Shown here: positions 37,301 to 47,284 of the stretch, one piece after another
How the letters are laid out: every line of letters begins with the position of its first letter
How positions within the stretch are numbered: position 1 is the stretch's first letter
Assembly: GCA_001630475.1 (NCBI GenBank)
Contig: KV419413.1
Location: 392,685-456,684, forward strand
Source: Sistotremastrum niveocremeum HHB9708
Taxonomy: Eukaryota; Basidiomycota; Agaricomycetes; Sistotremastrales; Sistotremastraceae
Length of the DNA: 64,000 bases
Direction of reading: 5' to 3'
Notes under the pieces: generated by a model
Seen by the model: the letters and a program-made list of their open reading frames with translations, nothing else
What the model was told of the DNA's origin: nothing
Databases searched by the model: none
Position numbers and translations under genes: made by a program

Positions 37301-38830
37301 CTTCTCCAAAAACTTCCGCTGAGATTCCACCTTGAAAAGCTCTTCTGATTCGATGACAAATGCATATGTATCATCCATGACATCGATCAGGTGAGCTATT
37401 GCACCATCGCGCTGTTTCTGAGCTTGGAAGATCTAAACATAATCTCTGTTGAGCACATGGCAGTACGCAGTAGACGATCAAAAAGGGCACCTTGTAGCCT
37501 GCAGATATGACGCTCCATGCAATCTTCGCGTACGGATGAACCTAGAGAATTTGAAAATCAGTCCGAACCGTTGAATCGAATGATGGAATGCTACCTCAGA
37601 GATATTGTCGACGAGCTTGACAAATTTATCTAGTTTATCAAGGAATGGCATGACATTCGCTGTAGCCGCCGTGATAGTAGACTGTATTTTAGCGGCAGTA
37701 GCTAGATCCTTCGATGTCTGGTCCAGCAGAACAGGAGATATCTGCACTTCTTGCCATTCCGCTTTACCAGTCTGAGTAGCTGAACTCATAATCTGGTTCT
37801 GGGTCTTAAACGTAATCTTGAATGAGATCTCTGGAAGACTTTTGCTTCGAGAAGATCCATTCGGTATCTTCAGTACGCCTCTGATGGAGCCTGTTTCATC
37901 GTAAGCCGAGGACCTGAAGGACGAGAGACTGACACACACCATCGGGCCCGGCGCTTGCAACCAACTTCGCAATGTCTTCGCTCATTTCTCCGACCAACTC
38001 ATCTTTGCCCAGCGAATGATGGATATAAGCTTTGATCACGACAGATTTCGAGGATGAATCACTGTAGATCAGGACTTTGATTGACTTTTGATCACTTCAT
38101 CGATACTGTAATTTGCACTCACAAAACAAATGCTTCATCCCACGACGGCTGACTATCGCGTTTGGACACTTCGGACACTTTTCTCTGTGTACCACATTCC
38201 AAAGCCAGGCGGAAATGATTCGCAGCCTTGAGCATTCCATGAGCTTTCGGGAAATTGAAACCGCGTATTTCTGTCGCCGATGTACTAGTAAGCGCCGATA
38301 AGGGATTTGGTCAATCATGAAAACGTGCCTGATATCTGTATCTGTTTCCGAGTCTCATCCTCGCTGGACTGTTGATTAGAAAATTCCACAATCTCTCCTT
38401 CAACGGGAAACTGACTCTGGAGTCTTTGCAGTCATCTTCGGTATGTTGGAGTAAGACAAGCCGTCTCGAAAGGGGACCTAGACAGTTACCCAGCGATTTT
38501 CGTGCTAATTATAGGCAGGTTCCCCGGAAGCAGAACATAGCCGGAGAGTGAAGGCATAATGCCGGGAGCGGTACCTCAACTAAGAGGTCGAAAGGGCCCC
38601 AGTAGATCATTTTGACTGTCGGGTATGGACGCAGTCTTTGATCCATCGGACGATGACGCGTTGAGGCTCGAATTATATTTCCTAGCTGCAATTTTTTTCT
38701 GTCTTGACATTACTTTCCAGTCGAGAGTTTTGTTCGAGGGAGCAGGCCGAGGTCGAGGAACGTGGCTCCTGTGCCTGATTCCTTCGGCAAACTATTCTGC
38801 CACATCAGAATGAGAATGAGGCACACGTAC
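31360..38830 (-). repeat. Arm B of the 7.5-kb inverted segmental duplication
   Basis: Reverse-complement counterpart of 8660-16180, covering the 5' flank, whole gene and 3' flank of NLR-B. The 3' flank part (31360-33113) contains no firm gene. The 31560-31792 plus-strand frame mirrors 16014-15781. The end near 38830 is set where the similarity to 8660 fades. Confidence 0.85.
33114..38435 (-). CDS. NLR-B: C2-like / NACHT / WD40-repeat receptor
   Basis: Mirror paralogue of NLR-A. Exons on the minus strand: (38435-38329), 38270-38123, 38061-37940, 37890-37595, 37541-37491, 37432-37237, 37180-37025, 36967-35454 and 35390-33114. Exons 2-7 have exactly the lengths seen in NLR-A (148, 122, 296, 51, 196 and 156 nt). 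Total is about 1620 residues. C2-like segment (EIRGFNFPKAHGMLKAAN, PSWDEAF), NACHT with GFAGSGKS and LIVIDALDEC, STST insertion near 36095, then WD40 array and tail FVWGRCKRIIG. The first exon is doubtful. Relative to NLR-A it is one base longer, the ATG at 38433-38435 meets a stop after 11 codons, and intron 1 would need a GC donor (GCACGT). The real start may lie elsewhere, or the gene may have lost its original start. Everything from exon 2 on is open. Confidence 0.78.
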
Positions 38831-39780
38831 AGAGATAAATACTAACCAACTGAAGTTTGGAAGGATAAAAGTTAATTCCAAGAGCCGTAAATCATGTAAT
38901 TCCAACGATTAGACCAGCAGAAAGCCTCGAATGCCAAAGTGAGCCTCCAGCTCGCCCACGATTGAGCCAGCATTGGAAACCGAGAAGTAAAAGGTCAGGT
39001 CACGTAATCCATATTACATAGAGCTTCTGGGCAACACTCGTCAGGAACCCGCTGGTCAAGAACTTTCGGTCCCACATGCACAGGGGCAGATGCAACGACT
39101 GCGCACCGTGATTCGTCACACAAGATCATCTAAGATGCTCTGAGAGGGACCGAAGAAGGTTGAGAATAAATAGCTGCAAGTGTCGGCGTAACGCGTAACC
39201 ACTGACCAGACTTGGGCAACTCAGGCAACCTTCACGGGGCTCACGCTCGATATCTGTCAGATTCGCCGAGGTTCGCTGCGAAAACAAATCATGTGATGGA
39301 AACACAGACGAGACCATCCTCGAAGTTGGATGCCGTATTATAGTACTAGTGGGAAGCAGCCAGCTTTGGATTAATTCTGACCCAGATAGCTTGCAGCCTA
39401 GTCGTGAGGACGCGATAGCACCAACCCTCCGCCCTGGTTGGTTGAGCGCTTCGGATGCTTCGATCCACATTCGTCGTTGCCGTGAGAGCTTCTAGTGGCA
39501 GAAGCTGCGGATTTTCCGAGCTTAAATCCGTGCATCGGTCCCGACGTCTTGAACCTTGAAAATCAAAATCATCAACGTTAGATAAAATTACCACATCCAT
39601 TCATTCGGGCTTCATTTCATACGACCAGAAAGTATCGCTTTACTAGTACATGTATGTAATGGCAGTTATACAGGGTGATCTTCGAAGGTGATGAAACGTC
39701 AGCTATATGTATCCTATCGGACGAGAGGATTCTGTGAATGGGGATTTAATTGTACAAAAGGGTGAGTAAATAATGATAAT
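38436..39780. other. intergenic region NLR-B / AIM9-like kinase
   Basis: The first 0.4 kb belongs to arm B and should hold the NLR-B promoter. The rest shows only short frames with no recognisable product. Confidence 0.45.
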
Positions 39781-41730
39781 CTATATTGTGATCAACGGTC
39801 CTCCCTCGCGAAACGGGAAAGGTCCCAGTTTATCATCCCAAGCCTCAGCCTCCTTCCGCACCTGCTCCATCCTTTCCACAAAATTCCCACCCTCAATCGA
39901 CCCATCCGGAAGAGCCAACAATCTCCTGCACATCGCCTCAAAGGCTCTCTCATATTCAATCACCGCCCAGAATTCGTCCGAAAGTCTCTCCGGATCGCTT
40001 TCGTCAACCTCGAACGGACAAGGTATTTTCTCCGAGTAGTCCTTCCAGTACTCATGGATATCTCTCAGAGTAGATCGTAACTGTATGAGACCTCCGTACT
40101 GCAATGAAAGTGGGATTTTCCCTAATAGTGCTTGGACTCGCCCGTTCTGGAACATGGCATCACGGCGCAGAGGATCAGCAGCGTATACGCGCGACTCGTA
40201 TCTTCCCAATCTGTGCCCCAGGAATAGCTGGGCCTTTGCGTCTTTTTGTCTCTCTGGGGATAGCTCCTCATATCGTTCCAGCAAACAAGGTATCCATAAT
40301 ATAGGTTCCGCCTCAACGAGATCCCCCCGATAGATCATCGCATCCGCCAGACACGCTTTCGAGAAATATGGCCCTGTTGAGAGATTTTGCCAGTCGATTA
40401 TACCCGTGACATGAGCAGGCCCCGTTGAAGATATCATGATGTTGGCCGTGTGTAAATCTGAGTGCCAGAATACGACTTCGTTGAGCTCCGGGGTTTTTGC
40501 AGATAGATGTGGAGCGGCTGCGATTATCTTGTCGAAGAGCTCTAAGGCCAGCGCTATATCCTTTGGACTCGTTCTTGAAGTGTCGCGGCGACTCCGAGTC
40601 CACCATGCCTTTTCTAGTTTTGCGAGAGCGATCAGATAAGATGGGAAGTCCTGGACTATATGAGATCAACAACCTCATGAACGAAGAAGTAAATAAAGCT
40701 TACAAGGTCCACGGTCAGCCGCAATCGCATCCCGTCCACCATGCCAAAACACACGGTCGAGAACCGGTCCAATCCTGAATCTCTCCGAAAACTCGTCATC
40801 TTCAACACCATCCGCGTATAACCGTCTTTCCTGAAGCTCAGGACTCACATCCTCCTTATAATATATACTCCCAATCTGCGAGAACGGAACCGTCTTGAAA
40901 CTAAGCTCGATATCAACCAAATCGTCAATGAGCGGCGTATCCAACTCTTCTATGAGTGAATGATTCCTCGAATGAAGAGTTACACCGTCGACTTTCTCCA
41001 TGATGATATAATCTGTGCCTATAGCTTCGCGGTCTTCGACTGTGCGACTCCATGCGAGGACACGTGGGATTTTCAGTTTGAATTTCGAGCGACAGTAGTC
41101 CATGGTAGCTACTTCGCTTGCGATGACTTGAGAGATCATGGATGGGCCTAAGATAGGACATAGGATGCGCGCGATGACTTCTTTGTCGTTGTCAAATGTG
41201 AGGTGAAATATCTTATTGTGGGAGCCTGGAGATTGAAATTGAATATTAGTAAGGGTGTGGAACGAGACGCGTACCTTCTGCGATTTTCGACATTTTGATA
41301 CAAGACTTCGCTCCGACAGCTTCTGCAGCCTTTCTCTTCAAAGCTTCCACATCAAATCTCACAAGACGAAGAGCTCTTTCTGGACATCAATTAGCTCACT
41401 TCGGAAAGAAGAAGGCTTCATGGATAGTGCCGTACGTGCTTCGTCATTATACACCCAACGATTTAGAGTATGATTGAAAAAATCAGATGAGTGGGTATCA
41501 GGAGCACTGGTCCCAACCAATCGGATTGAATGACATGACTGAGCTCGAATAAACCGTCGAAGATGCTGGGTCCCTAATTTCGTAGACGTGGAAAAGCTGC
41601 AACACGCGGAAGTATCAGATCGAGGATGAAAAGAAGTCTCGCGTTTAGACTGAGGAGACCAGGAATGAAGCAAATGAGACTGAGAGGGGTTGATGCGCTG
41701 GCATATTGTAAGACGTTGAATGTATCGCAT
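39781..41730 (-). CDS. AIM9-like mitochondrial phosphotransferase, intact copy
   Basis: Four exons on the minus strand: 41730-41436, 41379-41275, 41225-40704 and 40655-39781, in phase, giving 598 residues. The N-terminus is rich in Arg, Ser and His without acids, fitting a mitochondrial targeting sequence, and leads to DFFNHTLNRWVYND, typical of the Altered Inheritance of Mitochondria 9 family (APH / protein-kinase-like fold). N-lobe: VIARI at the beta-3 position (Arg where AIM9 often has Lys), SEVATMDYCRSK, and hinge DYIIMEKVDG. Catalytic loop HSDLHTAN (H372, D374, N379) and metal site GIIDWQN (D395). C-terminus LGPFPFREGGPLIT. The substrate of AIM9 proteins is unknown. Two paralogues in this window are damaged, so this is the only open copy seen. 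Confidence 0.88.
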
Positions 41731-41898
41731 CGCTAGATCTAGAAGATTCAAACTCCTTCCGGCGGCCTCGGCCTCATGACTTGATCAGGGTCTTGTGGGC
41801 GCAAGTGTCCCACGCTTCTGTGTCCTGGCGTATCACTCTGATCAACTATCAACTTGAGGTATATCTTCCCGGAAAACCTACAACAAATCCCATGAAAT

Positions 41899-43849
41899 TT
41901 AATTAGTAATTAACAATCCTCCCTCCTGCAACGGGAATGGTCCCAGCTCATAATCCCACTTCTCAGCTTCGGCTTCGACCAGCGCTTTGACAGAATCGAA
42001 TTCGTCAAGTGGGATATTCCCATCTCCCAGCACATGCAACCTATTAAATAGGTCCACCGAGGCTGATTCATACCTCACCGCCTTCGCAAGTTCCTCCTTA
42101 TCCCTCTCTATCTCTTCTTCCTCAAACGTAATCGGACATGCAACACCAGGCGGTGCAATATCACTCCACGGCGAGTAAATCAATCGTACGCATTCACGTA
42201 GGAGTATGAGTCCTCCGTAATGTTCAGCCACCGGAATCTGGAGCATTAGAGGGTTGACCAAATCATAATGATCTGATAAAAATGAGAGATAACGCAGACG
42301 ATCCCTGCGGATAATTCGAGCTTCGTAGAGCTTCAATCTCATCCCTAGCGCCAGCTGTCCATCTGCATCTTTTTGGAGATCGGGTGGGAGATCGGAGTAG
42401 TTGGAGGGGAGTCGGGGAATCATATATCCCGGAGAGGATTCGACGAGATCGCCGCTGAATAGCATACATTCTGCAAAGCGGGCTTTGAGGAAATAAGGTC
42501 CAACAGAGAGATTTTGCCAGTCTATTATACCGGTGATATTCCCCGGACCGGAGGGGGAAATCATGACGTTCCCTGGGTGGACTCGGAGATCTGAGTGCCA
42601 GAAGATGAACTTGTTGAATTCTTCTCGGGTGGGAGAGAGATAGGGGGCTAGGGAGATGATTTGGGAGTATGTTGTGATTGCTAGATCTGGGCTTCCGGGT
42701 CCTGGATTTTTGATGAAGTGCTCTGAGCCATGGGTGGTCCACCATTGTTTTTCGAGATCTGCTAGTGCGATTAGATATGATGCGAAGTCTGGTACTAGTG
42801 CGAATCAGCAAAAATGTCGATCGGAGGATAAAAGTATACTTACAGGGCCCTCGATCAACTTCCAACAGATCTCTTCCCTTATGATAAAACACACGATCAA
42901 GAATCGGTCCAATCCTAAATCTCTCCGAGAACTCATCCTCCATACCTTCCGCATAAAGCGGCCTCTTCTGAAGTTCAGGACTAACATCCTCCTTATAATA
43001 TAAACTCCCAATCTGCGAGAACTCCACCGTACTGAATTTCGCTTCGAGCTCAACGAGGTCGTTGATCAGTGCACGATCATTCTTTGATTCGATCAGGTCT
43101 TCTAGGCGCGAGCTTAATGCGACTCCGGGGATTTTTTGCATAATTATGTAGTCGGAGCCGACCTTAGCGCGGTCTGCATCAGTTCGGCTCCAAGTCAAGA
43201 CAGCAGGGATTGGCAAGTTGAATTTTGAGCGACAGAAATCCATTGTTGCTACTTCGCTGGCGATAGTTTCGGAAATGCGACCCAAGATAGGATGTGGGAT
43301 GCGCGCGATGGCTTCTTACCCGTTGTCGAACGTCAAGAGGTAGATCTTGTAACCTCTTGTTGAATGCTCCTGTTGACAATCCAGCCAATGAGCAACGAGG
43401 AGATATAGGTTATGTGGATGAGACCTTCTGCTATTTTTGTCAGTCTGGTGCAAGACTTGGCGCCGATTGCTTGTGTGGCTATTTCTTTCAGAGCGGCAAC
43501 ATTGAATTTCACCGAACGGAGCTCTCGTTCTGATAATGGAGTATCTACCATTGGTGCGTGAACGAGCAGTAAAATACTAAGACGTACGTTTAAGTTCGTT
43601 ATATACCCAGCGGTCCATGGTGTGTTCAAAGAAATCGTGCTCGGTATTGGATTTTGATGAGGGGCCCGGATGCGAGGCAGTCGACAATTTTCTGTGATTG
43701 TGGTATGAATGTGTGGGGTGTTTTGAGACTGGAGACGATGAGAAGGGATAATAAGGGATAGGTGATCTCCCCCAAGAAGGTTTCGTGCATCTTATGGACT
43801 GTCTAAGAGTCCTGAGGCTCGCCCGACCTGCCCGACAGTGGTGGTTCAT
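41899..43849 (-). pseudogene. AIM9-like phosphotransferase, broken copy
   Basis: Same four-exon plan as its neighbour: 43849-43588, 43529-43425, 43369-42844 and 42794-41899. Exon 2 is again 105 nt. Exon 3 is 526 nt against 522. One extra base near 43353 shifts the frame, and an in-frame TAA replaces the Lys codon in the DNGKEAIARI block near 43315. The rest is open: SEVATMDFCRSK, DYIIMQKIPG, and a C-lobe with GIIDWQNL. The catalytic loop reads HSDLRVHPGN, with two extra residues between D and N compared with its paralogues. The presequence (MNHHCRAGRASLRTLRQSIR) still looks mitochondrial. A 97-nt cryptic intron (43353-43257, GTTACA...CCAG) would skip both lesions in frame, but would also delete the beta-3 strand. 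A pseudogene is more likely. Confidence 0.75.
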
Positions 43850-44145
43850 GATTAGAAAATGGAAGTCCGCAGGCTTGATATGACTTGGCGAGGTCTGAGA
43901 CGAGTCTGAGGATTCTGAGGGTGAATTCAAGCCAGTTCCTCAAAGAAGTGCCAGTATTAGCATAATACGAAACGATGGATTCGTATTTCTGGCCAGGTTG
44001 AGAAGAAAGTATCGGCGTGTGCCGCGCTCTCGATTCAAGTGCTACCTTTCCCACGCTTTCGCAATTTTCAAAGGTTCGTGCTATCCACTCAAAGAGATAA
44101 CACAACTCATTCTCTCTGTAGACACACGCGTCTCATGATGTGTCA

Positions 44146-47143
44146 ATGTTAACAGCTGCATTAAAATCCCACGTCGCTCTGCGACATCTCCTCCACACTT
44201 CCACGCCTCATTCAACTTTATGTCGGGCTTTTACGACGACGCAAGTTATATCTGCAAAGGCATCTTCGCGGACTGGAAGTCGGGGAGGCTCGAATCGATC
44301 GGGGGGTCGGGAGGATGAGAGGAATTCGTCTGGGATAGGGAGAGGAGGGAGAGGGAGAGGGATGAGGAAAGGTGTGATGCATTCGCCTGTTGGAGCGTCG
44401 AGGACTAGACTTGCGAAAGTCGAGCGCAGTGTTTCGAGACGGACGTCCGACAGGAGTGAGGAGGAGCATGGAGTGCGGAGAGGAGATGGAAGCAGAGATA
44501 GCTGGGGCGACTCAAGAACATCACCGTCCAAATATTCTCCCCCTTCGACTTTGAGCAGCAGAAAATTGGGCCGGGGCAACCGAACTCGTTCTTCGTCCCT
44601 TCGACGCGACACTCCTGACTCGCAATTCAAAGTATCCCCCGGGTCTAAGGCCCGAAATGACACGTACAGATCGTCGAGATCTTCTTCTTCGGTGAGAGAT
44701 AATCGATGGGATGAAGCCACCGAGAGTTGGGAGGGCTCGTCAACACGCTCGACGACGAGCAGACGATCCCGCGACGACGACGATCACCCCGAAAGACTCT
44801 CCCGCACCAGCGATCAATCCAGTCATTCCTCCTCTCGGTACGATTCCTCCCGAACGCGTTCGAGATACGATCCCGAGAAAATACGTCAAAAAATAATCGA
44901 AGAAGAGTTTACGACACCCTCCTCCTCCTCCTCCCCATCATTCTCTCCTTCAACAACAACATCATTCACATCCCCACCTCTCATTCCCTCCCTCCTGCAA
45001 GGCGTTCAAGAAGTCTTAGGACCCGACGCACGGCCTACGGAAATCCAAGCTCTTTCACTCGAAAATCTCTTCGAGGAAGACGGGAGCGGGGGGAAGACGG
45101 GGAAATGGAAGCAGGCTCTTTTGGCTTCTGAGACTGGATCGGGGAAGAGTATAGCGTATATGCTCCCCGTATTTCAATCGCTCAAACTTTCCGAATCCTC
45201 CCTCCCCCCATCCCCCTCCCCATCTAATCCAAATTCTGGACGACCGACTAATACGGCGACAGAATTTGCGCTGAACCCACGCGCGATAATCCTAGCACCC
45301 ACACACGAACTATCCCGCCAACTTTCCAAATTCGCCAAAGCACTGCTACACACTACAAAGTTGCGGGTGACATGTCTTTCTCGCTCGAACGACGGGATAT
45401 TATCTCGTCATTCCTCTCCTGGGACTGGAGGGATGGGAGGGACGGCGAGGAGAATGAAGAAGGAGATCGAAGGGGGTGATATACCGGGCATTGCGAGTGC
45501 TGATAGGGGAGAGGAGAGGGGGAAGGGGGGACATGATGTGGATATCATAGTTGGAACGCCGATGAAAGTCCTCGAGATGGTAAAAGGCCGTCGATGGGAT
45601 AAACCCTCCTCCTCCTCGCCTGAAGACGCATTCCCGGGAGATCTGAGTAAGAAAGAAAGAAGGAAGCAACATGCGGAGAAAGAAAGGTCTAACCCGAAGC
45701 CGGAGATGGGACTTGGGAGAGTCGAATGGGTCGTTGTGGATGAAGCTGATGTTTTATTCGGTATGCATTTTCTCCTTTCCTTCTTTCCTTCCTTGCGCGT
45801 GAGGACGATTATTGATTTGCGTGACAGATCCTGATTTTCAAGAATATATGGAGTTACTACTCTCTTCCATATCTACCGCACACGGTGTCCCCATCCCCTC
45901 AATCCCTCCCACATTTTCTTCCTCATCCCCTTCCTCGGAGTCGACTTCGACTTCGATCCCAGCTAAAGCTTCGGCTAAAGCTGAGACATCTCGAGACCAA
46001 GACCGATACCCATTCAACATCCTCCTCTCAACAGCAACGATCCCCAACGCACTCTCATCACTCATTACCCCTCCTCCTTCCTCCTCACGCAAATCCACCC
46101 CTTCCTCTTCCTCCAAATCCACCTCTTCATCCTCCTCCTCCTCCTCCTCCTCCTCCTCTCCCCCCTCCACGACCAATTTAAGATTGTCGAATATCCAAAC
46201 GTTGGCATCGAGCAAGATCCATAAATTACCGAAAGGGATGAAAGTGGAGTATGTAGATTGGACGGGGGGGAATCGGAATGTGGATGTTGAGAGGAAGATA
46301 AAGATAATTTGGGGCAATTCAAGACACTCTGCTCGAACTCTTTCCCCACCATCCCCACCAACACCACCATCCCCACCAACACCACCATCAACTCTATCGG
46401 CATCGTCAGCCCCGGGTCCTACGAGACAGCAAAGCGTGGAGAAAGAGAAAATCCTAATATTCGTAAATAAATCCTCAAAAGTCCTCGAACTAGGCACCTG
46501 GTTAGATGAGAGAGGAATCAAGAATTTGCCGTTGACGAGTAGGAGTGAGGGGAGGGTGTGGGGGAGTAATAGGCATCTTGGGGGTTTTTTGAAAGATCCT
46601 TCGACTTCTCACTCTCATGCACGCTCTTCTTCCACTGCTCCCTCCTCCTCTCCTTTAACTCCCGCTTCGATTTCGACTTCACATCCTTCACCCGCAGCCA
46701 CTCGATCGACTCAATCGACTCCGTCAAAGTCCTCGAAGCCTCAAACGACTTCGTCGTCCTCGGCGTCCGAAGCCCCGTCAATATTAATAACGACATCCCT
46801 CCTCTCCCGCGGACTCGACTTCTCCCCCCTCCTCCGTACAATCCTAATACTCGATCAACCGCGTAACATGATAGATTTTATACATCGTGCGGGCCGAACA
46901 GGCCGCGCCCGAAGTGCTGGGACTGAACGGACTTTTGGTCCGGGCACTGAAAGATCGGGGAATGGGGATAGCTCCAATGGGGAGGATGAAGAGATTGTGG
47001 GGAATGGGAACGGGATGGAAGGAGGGAATGAGAGTTGGGGAAATTGGGGAGTGGGTTGTCGTGTTGTTGTGTTTGGACGAGGGAAGGGGAGGGGTAGTTT
47101 AGGTGTTAAGGAGGGGAGGAGGAAGATTCGAGCTTTAGTTTGA
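44146..47143 (+). CDS. MRH4: Mitochondrial DEAD-box RNA helicase, MRH4-like
   Basis: Two exons, 44146-45760 and 45828-47143, phase 1, giving 976 residues. The N-terminus (MLTAALKSHVALRHLLHTST) is a good mitochondrial presequence, followed by about 230 Ser/Arg-rich disordered residues. Helicase motifs in order: Q-like GPDARPTEIQALSLE, motif I ASETGSGKS (about 327-335), Ia LAPTHELSRQ, Ib VGTPMKV, II VVDEADVLF (the intron follows), III STAT, IV ILIFVNKSSK, V TSLLSRGLDF, VI HRAGRTGR (about 889). Yeast Mrh4 acts in assembly of the mitochondrial large ribosomal subunit. The assignment rests on VDEADVLF, the STAT motif and the presequence. Ser/Pro-rich inserts sit between motifs Ib and II and before motif IV, and simple repeats lengthen the protein well beyond yeast Mrh4 (561 residues). 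Confidence 0.85.
46128..46158 (+). repeat. (TCC)n trinucleotide run coding poly-Ser
   Basis: About ten uninterrupted TCC units inside the helicase gene, giving a Ser tract between motif III and motif IV. Confidence 0.85.
46346..46392 (+). repeat. 18-bp tandem repeat coding Pro/Thr/Ser
   Basis: About 2.5 copies of an 18-bp unit of the form CCACCATCCCCACCAACA. It keeps the reading frame of the helicase and encodes PSPPTP repeats. Confidence 0.85.
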
Positions 47144-47284
47144 TTCTTCAAAACAGTCTTATCTTCATTTCGTTCGGTTCATCTTGCCAGTCTAATTCAC
47201 CATAATCATAATATCCCACTTCACTTCAGATATATACCATCTTATATCTATCTATCCTCTACACCGGCGTACTCTCAATCGAGC

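Noticed and set aside
45838-46521. Minus-strand acidic frame of 227 codons opposite the helicase
   Set aside because: It consists of Glu/Asp runs complementary to the poly-Ser coding repeats of the helicase. A shadow frame.
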